Source: Coffea arabica (Eukaryota; Streptophyta; Magnoliopsida; Gentianales; Rubiaceae). From it: a stretch of DNA of 64,000 nucleotides. Location: contig NC_092322.1 of the NCBI RefSeq assembly GCF_036785885.1, positions 16,886,466-16,950,465 of the forward strand, in the 5' to 3' direction. Each line of letters opens with the position of its first letter. The first letter of the stretch is position 1. Made by a program: the position numbers and the translations under genes. A model generated the notes under the pieces. That model saw nothing but the letters and a program-made list of their open reading frames with translations, ran no database searches and was not told the DNA's origin. Below are positions 23,361 to 33,252 of this stretch, in pieces.

Positions 23361-23375
23361 TGGTATCAGAGCTTG
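23361..23375 (+). other. primer-binding site (initiator tRNA-Met type)
   Basis: TGGTATCAGAGCTTGG starts two bases after the LTR end. TGGTATCAGAGC is the standard plant copia primer site for initiator tRNA-Met. Confidence 0.9.
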
Positions 23376-23414
23376 GTCTCTTTTGATCAAGCTTAACCGC
23401 TTAGAGTAAAGATC

Positions 23415-24962
23415 ATGGCAACCATAAAAGTTTCTTTTTTAGAAGGGCAATCTATTGATAGACCACCTATGTTTAATGGTTCTCATTTTAGCATGTGGAA
23501 ACAAAGAATGATGATTTTCTTACAATCCGTTTATATTGAATTATGGTATGTGGTAGAAGATGGTCCTTATGAAGCTAGAATAGTTGACTCCACCACCAAT
23601 TTGAGTAGATTAAAGACTAGACAAGAATTGAATGAAAAAGACAAGAGATACCTTTCTTTAAATGCCAAGGCCATGTGTATATTGTACAATGCATTAGATG
23701 TAAATGAATCTAGCAGGATTAAAGGTTGTAAATCAGCTAAAGATATTTGGGATAAATTGTGTGTATTTCATGAAGGTAACCAAGATATTAAAGAACAAAA
23801 GAAATCTTTGCTTGTTTCTCAATATGAATTTTTCAAAATGCATCCTCTTGAAAATGTTGATAAGATGTGTAGTAGATTTTGTGACATTATTGAAGATCTT
23901 AAATTGCTTGGAAAAGAATATTCTTTGGGTGAGAAAAATAGAAAGATTTTGAATGCCTTGCCAAAAGAATGGGAAAACAAAATAAATGCTATAGAAGAGG
24001 CAAAGGATTTAAATTCTATGTCCATTGAATCTCTTGTGGATACCCTAACCTCTTATGAATTAAAGCTGAAATTCAAAGTGCAAGAGGAAGAAAATGCAAG
24101 AATGTATAAGAGAGGCATAGCTTTTAAAGCATCTCAAGTGGGGGATAACCCATCCTTCATGGGTAATGAATTCATGGAAGTGGACAATGATACAACTCCT
24201 CACATCAAAAGTTCCAAGAAGACCTTCAACAAGAGATGCTCAAGAGGAGATTGCAAAATTACATGGGATGAATGCAATTCAAAAAGAGAAAAAGAAGAGT
24301 TGGCCCAAATGGCACTAATGGCCGTTGGAGAAGATGAGGTAAGTTCTTATCACTCTTCTTGTGATGAAGATAATGAAGATGATGATGTGAAAATTCTTAT
24401 GATTAAAATGCATAAAAGTTTGAGAAAATCTTATGCTAAAAATAAAGATTTGAAAACAAAAATAAATGATTTGTTGGAAGAAAACTCCAAACTGTTTCAA
24501 GAAAACAAATGTTTGAGAATGGAAAATGATGATTTAAAAAAACAAAAAAGTGTTTTTGATTGCAAAAATAATTTGAAAAGGAAGTTAGAAGAGAAAACAA
24601 AGTTTTATGAAAAAATGTTGGAGGAACAAAATGTGTTAAAGAAAAGAATTAATGACTTGAACGAGTTTCTCCAAAATGAAAAACAAAAGTTTTCTCAAAC
24701 AAAAGAAAGCAAATCTTTTCAAGGCACAAATAAGTTTGCTATGATAAGAAATAAGAAAATTAGTTGCATTAAATCCACCTATGTGCAAAATACTTCTATC
24801 ATGTGTAACTTTTGTTGCAAATTTGAACATATGCAAAATGATTGCTATGTAAAGAAAAATATGAGAAAAGGCATGAAATTCATGTGGATTGCTAGATCAT
24901 GTCGTATTAACTCCCAAGGACCTTATAAAGAAAGGGTACCAAATGAAATTTCTCATATTTAG
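23415..24962 (+). CDS. gag: Gag polyprotein, copia-type, intact (515 residues)
   Basis: This is the structural capsid/nucleocapsid protein of an LTR retrotransposon; it packages element RNA in cytoplasmic particles. The first ATG after the primer site opens an uninterrupted frame. Residues about 19-36 (FNGSHFSMWKQRMMIFLQ) are the typical copia gag start. Residues about 60-215 match the UBN2/gag-polypeptide region (KDIWDKLCVFHEGN, MSIESLVDTLTSYE). An acidic stretch at about 305-330 and a long lysine/glutamate-rich coiled coil at about 335-435 follow. Near the end is a CCHC knuckle, C464-x2-C467-x4-H472-x4-C477. The last 30 residues look like the start of the linker that precedes protease in relatives. 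The frame then stops and no pol follows. No lesion is visible. Confidence 0.92.
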   Translation: MATIKVSFLEGQSIDRPPMFNGSHFSMWKQRMMIFLQSVYIELWYVVEDGPYEARIVDSTTNLSRLKTRQELNEKDKRYLSLNAKAMCILYNALDVNESSRIKGCKSAKDIWDKLCVFHEGNQDIKEQKKSLLVSQYEFFKMHPLENVDKMCSRFCDIIEDLKLLGKEYSLGEKNRKILNALPKEWENKINAIEEAKDLNSMSIESLVDTLTSYELKLKFKVQEEENARMYKRGIAFKASQVGDNPSFMGNEFMEVDNDTTPHIKSSKKTFNKRCSRGDCKITWDECNSKREKEELAQMALMAVGEDEVSSYHSSCDEDNEDDDVKILMIKMHKSLRKSYAKNKDLKTKINDLLEENSKLFQENKCLRMENDDLKKQKSVFDCKNNLKRKLEEKTKFYEKMLEEQNVLKKRINDLNEFLQNEKQKFSQTKESKSFQGTNKFAMIRNKKISCIKSTYVQNTSIMCNFCCKFEHMQNDCYVKKNMRKGMKFMWIARSCRINSQGPYKERVPNEISHI

Positions 24963-25194
24963 GCACATCATGATGATTTGATCCAAGAAGTGCTATATGG
25001 TTGTAAGTACAATTGAAAATTTTGATATTCAATATGGTCTTGATTTGAAAAAATAAAGGGGGAGTTTGTTTTTAATTGATGCCAAAAGGGGGAGTAGGAT
25101 TTATTGAAATTTCTTTGTATGTTGGCACTTTCTAAGGGGGAGCTTTATTTGAACTTATTTGATAAAAGAAATCTTCATTTTGTTTGTCATCATC

Positions 25195-25208
25195 AAAAAG
25201 GGGGAGAT
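25195..25208 (+). other. polypurine tract of the young element
   Basis: AAAAAGGGGGAGAT directly precedes the 3' LTR start at 25209. Several further GGGGGAG stretches lie at 25058-25142, a common feature downstream of plant copia genes. Confidence 0.85.
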
Positions 25209-26127
25209 TGTTGACCTTGGTCGATCAATCCTTGGTTTTGATGATTAACAAACCAAAATGTAGATTTGGGCTAATATTTTTATGTGAGTAATTTGTTAGA
25301 ACAGATTCTTGTGGCATAAAAGAAGAAGCAAAAACAGGGCACTCATGTCGGATGCTATCGGACGTCCGAAAGGATGAAGAACATCAAGAAGGAAACTCTG
25401 TCGGACGCTCGTGAGGAAGCATCGGACGTCCGGAAGGATCGGACGCACGCCTCGGACGCACATCGATCGCATCGGACGTCCGAGAAATTTCGCAAAGATT
25501 TGATGACTCTCTGCCTACGTTCGGACGCAGGGTTCGGACGTCCGACAGGCCAACGGCTAGTTTTGACAGCATTTAATATTTGACCGTTGGAGAGCCTTTT
25601 GAAGCCATTTCTCACCTTCTATAAACACCCCAAAGCACAAGAAGACAAGAGACTTTTGCCAACACAAAATACAAGCTTACAAGTGAGATTTTTGAGTAGA
25701 AAGATTCTTTGTTGGTTGTATAAGGGGTTGGGAAAGTTGGGTTGTGAGGTTGCTCAAGTGAAAACCTTGGTGAAGGTGAACCTATCACTTGGAGTGGTAA
25801 AACCTTGGTGAAGGTTGCCTCATTTGTATAAAATAGTTCTTAATTGGGTGAGTGATCTTTCAAGTGTAGGTTGTTGAGGGTTAACTAGAATTGTTGTAAA
25901 ACTCCTTGGCTCAACCAAAGAGTATTTGGGGTGAGGAAGGAGTGAACCTTCACTTGTACATCTTGGTTAGCATCGCCATCAATTGAAGAGACTATTGGAT
26001 TGATATTTGGTTTGCATTTCTTATCTTTTCTCTTTAATTAAGTTTTCTTTATTGTGCTTAAATTTGATATATCTTTGTGCATCATTGTGAAATTGTTTGT
26101 ACTCATTGGGTTGCACCGGGCATTACA
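25209..26127 (+). repeat. 3' LTR of the young Gag-only element
   Basis: 919 bp, same length as the 5' LTR. The one difference I found is A at 25640 against T at 22871. It is followed directly by the duplicated ATTTG. Confidence 0.93.
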
Positions 26128-26376
26128 ATTTGGTTAAGAGATATGTTAACTATATTGGTATCCTTTTTGTCTCTTTCTATTTAATAAAATTTTTAAAATT
26201 AACTGTCTAAATAAAATAATGAACCAAAAAAACTATAATATGGTATTCATGATAAAAAATTCCACAAAAATATTTTCAATATCTAAAGAATAATATCTTT
26301 TACGATATTGTAATCACATATAAAGCACATGACTTATTACTAATAAATATCAAAAGTTGAAATCGAACTCAATAAG

Positions 26377-27922
26377 TGATAGGGCGTATTTGTATTATGT
26401 TTATAAGTTTAAGTTGCTAGTTAACTATATTATTTGAACTCTATTTTGAATAAAAGCTACTTGGTTTTGCACTTGTATTGTTCTAATAGGTGAAAAAATC
26501 AATTGAAGAGAAAATGGACCACGGAGAAGCAATAGAAGAACAAAGCATGAAGAGAAAGAGGTTTGATCGGATTAACAAGTCTCAGTATTTTGGCAATAAC
26601 TTGAGCTACATAAATCAGATTGAGATGATTCTTAATTCAGTTTGAAGCTTAGAGAATGCTCTAAGACATCAAAGTTTGGTTCTCATGTTTTCATAGTCAA
26701 GCATATCTCAGTATCCAGACCTCTAAGTGACAGGATTTTTGAGGCGTTGGAAAGCTTATTCAAAGAGATACAACTTTCATGTTTTGAACAAGAGCTGATT
26801 CGGCCTCTTTTATGGAGATTTTTGGCCTTAAAATGGATTTGTGTGCGGATCTGAAGCGATCCATCCGTCTGCAGATCTTCAATAGCTTGTGCCAATGTTC
26901 CAGAGTTTTTCTGGTCAAGTCATTCGATGGAAGACCGGAGCCAAAATTTAGGCCAGTGTTTGCACCGGTGTTCATCTGGAAAATGCACGAAATTGTTGTT
27001 TTTTAGCTCCAATAAGCCCAATCCTACCTCGTTGTAGATACTACTTAAGAAACTATAAATAGGAACTATTTAGGACGTTTTTCAGGGGTGGAAAACATTA
27101 GTCTATGTTAGTTTTAACATCTTTCCATAGTTTATTCTTGAGAGATCAAGATCAAATGGAGGCGAATAAAGGAGCGCACAATGAGAAGATTGGAGCAAGC
27201 AACTGAGAAGTTTTCTTACTCTTTTTCTTATCTTTGTAGCAACCCTTTGAATTCATGGTTTTAATTTCCAAATCATGTTGAACTAAATTGTTTCTAGGAT
27301 TAGAGTTCTTATGAAGGAATTTGATTAATTTTTTAGTTTAATTTCTTGCTTTTTTGCTATGATTTATCTATCTTGATTTTAATTACGTGTTTATGCTTGG
27401 CCACCATAGATATGCTCTTAGGGTTTATATTAAATTGAGAAATGAGATGTAGCCATGCACTAGATAGATAAACATACTTAACTTAATCATAAGAGTAGGT
27501 TAGAATTTGTATGACATGCTTGAATTACCAAGATTTTTAAAGGATTTAATTGAATATTTGCGATCTCAAGAGAGACGTAGGATTTAATTAGACACACTTT
27601 AGATGTATCGAGAGATAATCTAAAATACAATTGTGTGATGCATTCATGATTTGTCAAGAAATTAACTAGATAATTGATTCAAATTCTGGATTAAAATGTG
27701 AAACCCTAGACTTGTGTCTGTTGTTTTCTCACAACTACTCTATTTGAACTTAATTATTCCTTTATTGTTTAGTTAGAAAAAACCACTCCTTGAATTTAAA
27801 TTTTGTTATTTTAGAATCATTAAAGTAGAAAATTAACCTGTCCATATGGGTTCAACCCTAGAATATTCCAGGTAAATTATTTCTATGATCGACCCTGTGC
27901 GTTTGCATGAAATCATCGATCA
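26377..27922 (+). repeat. 5' LTR (1546 bp)
   Basis: Starts TGATAGGGCG and ends ATCGATCA, followed by the primer site. Paired with 31649-33247. Confidence 0.88.
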
Positions 27923-27928
27923 AGTTTT

Positions 27929-27946
27929 TGGCACCGTTGCCGAGGA
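27929..27946 (+). other. primer-binding site (tRNA-Asp type)
   Basis: TGGCACCGTTGCCGAGGA begins six bases after the LTR. It matches the complement of the plant tRNA-Asp 3' end (TGGCGCCGTTGCCGGGGA) with two differences. Confidence 0.82.
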
Positions 27947-28038
27947 CGACAATTAATTTGCATACTTTAGTTATTATTTGTACACACTCTTAATCTTTTG
28001 TTTGTATTTTCTTTGCTATTTTGTAGACATCTATTTCC

Positions 28039-29110
28039 TTGGAGTTCAATAAATCAAGAAATTCAAACAAGTTCGAGTTGGCAGTAGATACTAGAAATAA
28101 TGTAGGATTTCGTTTGAAAGACATCCAATGCCCAATAATTACAGCACCTCCTTATTGTATTCGGCTAAGTGAAGAGGCTAGAAATTATGAGTTAAAGACC
28201 ATTCACTTCACCATGTTTCCATCTTCTCATGGTCTTTCTAATGATGTTCCTCTCTCCTTTATTCGTGAATTCTATTAGGTGGTACAAACTTTTCCTTTGC
28301 ATGGGATTACCGAGGATGATCTTCAAATGAGGTGCTTCCCATATTGCAAATTCAACAACCATGAATTCGCCAGAGGGGTCTTTGAGAACATGGAAAGATG
28401 TTTGTAATTTTTCATGACAAAGTACTATTCACCTCAGATGACACTTGATTTTAGGAATAAGAGTTGCACATTTGCTTAAATGGAAAGGGAACCGATTCAT
28501 GAAGCCTGGGAGCGGTTCAAGCTATTAATTGCTCAATGTCCTCATCATCAATATCCTTTGACATTGCAGGTATAATTCTTTTATGACGACTTGACATTTA
28601 CAACACAAATTATGGTGGACATTGCAGCTGAAGAATATATTGGAGGTAAAATCCCCGAAAAATCGATTGCAATATATGAGTTGCTCTCTAGCAATTCACA
28701 ACAAAAGACAGTTCAAGGTAGAATAGTAGTTGTTCATGAGATAAGTACGTTAGCGGAATTGGGTTCACAAGTTACTGAGTTGAATCATCAAGTACAAGTG
28801 TTATCACATTGTATAACTCAACCACAAGACCTATATTCATATGGAGCTTATGGTGTCCAAGAAGGTCATGACTCTAGCGCATATAGTTTTGGATGGAACA
28901 ATCACCCTAATCTCTCATGGAAGGCTCCAAGAGTTGGACTTGCTCCACCACTAGAGTCTTTCAATCACCAATAGGGGCCTCAAGGTCAACCTCTACCTAC
29001 ACAAGAAAGAAATCCCAGTATGGAAGAGATAATGTTGCAGTATATGCAGAAAAAGGATCAATTGGCTCAACCGCAACAAGTATCTATTCATAAACTTGAG
29101 AAGCAAGTAG
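28039..29110 (+). pseudogene. gypsy-type gag (multiple stops)
   Basis: Retrotransposon gag homology runs through several in-frame stops and internal damage: FPLHGITEDDLQMRCFPY, MTKYYSPQMTLDFRNK, EREPIHEAWERFKLL and CPHHQYPLTLQ, a pattern typical of Athila/Tat gag proteins. The later part (28591-28974) is open and rich in Q, S and Y. The gene cannot make a full Gag. Confidence 0.82.
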
Positions 29111-29395
29111 ACTAATTATCTATGGCATTGATTCAAAGGGAGCAGAGGGGATTGCACAATAATATAGTGGTGACTCATATGGAGTTCACTATGGCATTAG
29201 CCCTTTCTTCGGAAAAGGTGTTAGTTGATCCTATTGATGACCCGAAAAATATACTCAAGAAGGAAGGTGTAGTAGATGACAAGAGAGCCGAAACTCAAGA
29301 GGAGATACATAGTTTGGGCAAAGAATTTCGAGTTGAAATCAATCCATTAAGGTGCCTGAGGTTAAAGCTTATGTGCCACCCATTCCCTTTCCTCA

Positions 29396-30000
29396 ATGGT
29401 TGAAGAGTCCTTATCAAAGATTTTTAGAAAGGTTATAAAAGCTACACGTGGATATTCCAGCTACCGAAACTATTGCAAATATGCCCTTCTATGCAAAATT
29501 GTGAAGGAAATTATGCAGAAGATGAAGAAATTAGAGGCATTTGCAAGAGTTTCACTTACCGAGGAGTGTAGTGCAGTACTTCAAAATCATCTTCCTGTCA
29601 AAATGAAGGATCCAAGGAGTTTCACAGTTCTATGTTATTTTGAGAATATTTTAGTCGAAAGGTGCTTGTGTGACCTTGGTTCCAGAGTTAATATAGCCTT
29701 TGTCCTTTTTTAGGGAATTAAAATTTGCTCAGCTCACACATACAACAGTGACTCTACAACTGGCAGATCGTTCAATTCGATATTCTGTTAGTATTGTAGA
29801 GGACATGCTTATAAAAGTTGGTAAATTTTATTTTCCTGCAGATTTTCTCGTCTTGGATATGAAGGAAGATATTAGATGCCTGGTAGAAGATTCTTAGCCA
29901 CGGGAGGGGCGCTCTTATTGATGTTCCTGGAGGGAAACTTAGTTTAAGAGTGGATAAAGATGCACAAGAGTTTAAAGTTTTTGAAACAATAAAGTGTTTC
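29396..30000 (+). pseudogene. gypsy-type aspartic protease (frameshifted)
   Basis: The region contains the retroviral-type aspartic protease segment of Athila/Tat elements. The active-site motif CDLGSRVNI lies near 29670, then after a frameshift at about 29700 come ADRSIRYSVSIVEDML and FYFPADFLVLDMKED, and in a further frame FLATGG and IDVPGGKLSLRVDKDA. At least two frame changes and a stop break it. Confidence 0.8.
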
Positions 30001-30054
30001 TCATATGATTAGTCTTGTTATCATCTTGATGTTATTAATACTATTTCTAATGAA

Positions 30055-30330
30055 GTGTATATTCATGAGTCATTATTTGATCCATTAGAAGATGTCATTG
30101 CTTCGGGTGAGGATGAAAATATGAAGGCCATAAATGTTTTGAGCATGGAACAAAATCTAGTACTTGCACTCCTGCAGGATCTTCGCAAGTATGCTTATTG
30201 TGAGGTACGGAAGCGCGATATAGCTGTGGAGGAAGAAACTAAGTTGTTTCCTTAGCCATACCTTGGGAGCCTTCCAAAGTTTAATGTGGAAGCAATGAGA
30301 CAGGCTAAAACTTTTTATCCTCCTTGAGCT
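30055..30330 (+). pseudogene. post-protease linker remnant, end of coding homology
   Basis: Open stretch with YIHESLFDPLEDV, then a lysine/glutamate-rich part up to KTFYPP. In relatives this region leads into reverse transcriptase; here no RT motif follows. It is the last coding-like sequence of the element. Confidence 0.5.
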
Positions 30331-30339
30331 TAACTAGCC

Positions 30340-31648
30340 TTGTCCGGCTGAAGATATAAAACTTAGTGCTTCTTGACAAGCAACCTGAATTTCTTTTTAT
30401 TTTCATTTAATATTTTCCTTATTTTTGGGATTAATGGTGGTGTTTATTTCCTTACAATTTTATTGCTTTCTAGTTTGGGTTATTAGGTGATGTGTTTAAC
30501 CCTTATTTATAGTGTTCTCTTGTTCATTTAGGTTGGCAGGATGGCTTCCTGAGCTTGACTATTGGATGGTAACGGACAACTTCTCTCACCCCACTTGGTT
30601 TTTGGCACTCCAATTGTTATCAAGGGAGTTTTACTTTCATCTCTTTTCTTGTTATTCTTTCTTTATTTTATCCTCAATATTAAAGACAATGTTGTCTTAA
30701 GTGTGGGGAGGAGTAAATGGGTGAAGTGAAATTTTTAAATTTTTGGGCTAAATTTTTTCAAAATTTTGTTGTTGATTCCCTTATTGGCAATGGCTTATAT
30801 TTCAAGTATTATTATTATTATTAAAGTTTATTTGTATGAATGTGTTAAGTGTTAAATGATGTTGCTTTACCGTGCTTTTTTGATAAATATTTGGTATTTT
30901 GAGACTTTTTCAAATTTTGACTAATTTTTCTAGACTTTGTAAATATTTTTCTAGCATTTTTCTTGTGAATTTGGCCTAATTATTAATCTTAATTCTACAT
31001 ATTATTGGGATATTAAGCAAGGTTTTGTGTTTTTATTTGTGCTCATATTCTTATTTTATTAATTTGAACTATACTCGGCTGGTTGTCATTGCCTAGTAAC
31101 CGAAGGTCTTCACCTAAAGTGTTGACTTTCGCATTAAAAAATGACTATAGCTATGAGTGTGTGATTCTTTAGCAGCGAAAGTTGAGTAACCAGGTTCTTT
31201 CATTTGGGAGATGTTAGAGTTTGCTCAAAAGGCTTAAACGGCTAAGAATTAAGTGTATTCTCCTTGTTAAAATGTGAAAAGGTTTAAGTGTGGGAGAAAA
31301 TTGAAAAAAAAAGAGAAAAATAAAGAAAAGAAAAAAAAGGAAGGAAAATATTATAATAATAACCTGTGGATCCATGTGGTTATATGTTTGAGATTTGGAT
31401 TAATAGTTGAACCATTTGCAAGGAAATGCTTGTTAAATAGTTTATATTCCTAATTTAGTTAGGTAGAGTTGAAAGGGTTTATGGCATTAAAAGTTCGAAT
31501 AAGCGCCCCTTTCGTTTTCACTATTGATATTCGACACTTGTTTAGAATGGTTGCTTTAATAATAATAGTCTTGAATATAGTAATTGTTTGTAGTTAATAG
31601 GTTTGTTCTTGTGCTTGAGTACAAGCATGAATTAAGTGTGGGGAAGTT
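30340..31648 (+). other. long 3' untranslated part of the element, with polypurine tract
   Basis: No gene. Low-complexity ATTATTATTATT (near 30805) and a purine stretch (31298-31342) occur. The tract AAGTGTGGGGAAGTT at 31634-31648 immediately precedes the 3' LTR and serves as polypurine tract. Confidence 0.65.
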
Positions 31649-33247
31649 TGATACGGCGTTTTTTGTATTACGTTTATATGTATAAGTTGCCAATTAACTA
31701 TATTAGTTTAACTTGATTTTGAATAGAAACTACTTGATTTTGCTCTTATATTGTTCTAATAAGTCAAAAGCTTAACTAGAGAGAAAATGAACAAAAAATG
31801 GGGCGTGGAGATGCAATGGAAGAACAAAGCATGAAGTGAAAGAGGTTTCATAGGATTGATAAGTTTCAGTATTTTGGCGGTAACTTGAGCTACACAAATC
31901 GGATTGAGATGATTCTTAATTCAAAGTTATAAAAATCAAAGTTTGGTTCTCACGTTTTCATAGTCAAAAGTTCAAATTATTGAAGTATAGTTACGCTGCA
32001 ATGCTCTTACGAACAAGTTTCAGTATTTTAGGCATATCTCAGTATCTATACCTCCAAATGACATGATTCTTGAGGCGTTGGAAAGCTGATTCAAAAGCTA
32101 CAACTTTTATGTTGAGCAAGAGCTAATTCAGCGTCTTTAATGGAGATTTTTGGCATTGAAGTTTATCTGCATATTGATCCAAAGTAATCCATTCGCAAAT
32201 CTTCAATAACTTGCGCCAATGTTCACGCCGGAGTTTTTCTGGTCAAGTCACCTAATAGAACATCGAAGCCGGAGTTTAGGCCAATGTTTGCACTGGTGTT
32301 CATCTAGAAAATGCATGAAATTGTCATTTTTTAGCTCCAATAAGCCCAATCCTACCCTGTTTTGGAAACTACTTGAGAAACTATAAATAGAAGCTATCTA
32401 GGACGTTTTTAGGGGTGGAAAACATTAGTCTAGGTTAGTTTTAACATCTTTCCATTGTTCATTCTTGAGAGATCAAGATCAAATGGAGCGAATAAAGAAG
32501 CGTACAAGGAGAAGATTAGAGCAAGTAACTGTGAAGTTTTCTTACTCTTTTTCTTATTTTTATAGTAGCTCTTTGAATTCATGGTTTTAATTTTCAAATC
32601 ATATTGAACTAAATTGTTTCTAGGGTTAGGGTTTTTATAAAGGAATTTGATTAATTTTTCTAGTTTAATTTCTTGATTTTTGCTATGATTTGTCTATCTT
32701 GATTTTAATTATGTGTTTATGCTTGGCCATCATAGACATGCTCTTAGAGTTTGTATTGAATTGAGAAAGGAGATACAGTTGTGCACTAGATAGATAAACA
32801 TACTTAGCATAATCACGAGAGTATGTTAGGATATATATCACGTGCTTATATCACCAAGATTTTTAAAGGGTTTAATTGAATACTTGCTATCTCAAGAGAG
32901 ACATGGGATTTAATTAGGCATACTTTAGATGTATTGAGAAATAATCTAAAATACAATTATGTGATGTGTTCATGGTTTATTAAGAAATTAACTGAATAAT
33001 TAATTCAAAGTGTAGATTAAAACGTGAAACCTTAGGCTCGCATCTATTGTTTTCTCACCACTACTCTATTTAAATTGATTATTCATTTATTGTTTAGTTA
33101 GAAAAAACCACTCCTTGAATTTAAACTTTGTTATTTTAGAATAACTAAAAAAGAAAATTAACTCGTCCATGTGGGTTTGATCCTGGAATACTCCAAGTAA
33201 ATTATTACTACAATCGACCCTATGCGCTTGTAGGAAATCGTCAATCA
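31649..33247 (+). repeat. 3' LTR (1599 bp)
   Basis: Starts TGATACGGCG and ends CGTCAATCA, followed by the duplicated ATAAG. Clearly homologous to 26377-27922 along its length, with many substitutions and small indels. It keeps the CTATAAATAG promoter box near 32382. Confidence 0.88.
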
Positions 33248-33252
33248 ATAAG

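Larger units (their letters stand above)
22440..26127 (+). mobile_element. young Gag-only LTR retrotransposon (3.7 kb, TR-GAG type)
   Basis: The two 919-bp LTRs (22440-23358 and 25209-26127) start TGTTGACC and end CATTACA. They show one difference by eye (T at 22871, A at 25640). The 5-bp duplication ATTTG flanks the element (22435-22439 and 26128-26132). A primer-binding site complementary to initiator tRNA-Met follows the 5' LTR and a polypurine tract precedes the 3' LTR. Inside is one intact gag gene and no protease, integrase or reverse transcriptase. This is the layout of terminal-repeat retrotransposons with a Gag domain. Copia-type gag and the TGGTATCAGAGC primer site place it near Ty1/copia. 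Movement would need enzymes from another element. Confidence 0.93.
26377..33247 (+). mobile_element. LTR retroelement with gag and protease remnants, no RT/integrase
   Basis: The LTRs at 26377-27922 and 31649-33247 start TGATA and end TCA. ATAAG flanks both sides (26372-26376 and 33248-33252), a 5-bp target duplication. The primer site matches tRNA-Asp, which with the gag type indicates a Ty3/gypsy element of the Athila/Tat kind. The internal 3.7 kb holds broken gag and protease. After the protease and a short linker the sequence passes straight into the untranslated 3' region (GCTTCTTGACAAGCAACC at 30369), so reverse transcriptase, RNase H and integrase are absent. The LTRs differ visibly in substitutions and length (1546 against 1599 bp), so the insertion is older than the one at 22440. 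Confidence 0.9.

Noticed and set aside
26642..27006. Open frames on both strands in the 5' LTR of the 26377 element
   Set aside because: They lie in the U3 region, are not kept open in the 3' LTR, and match no family.
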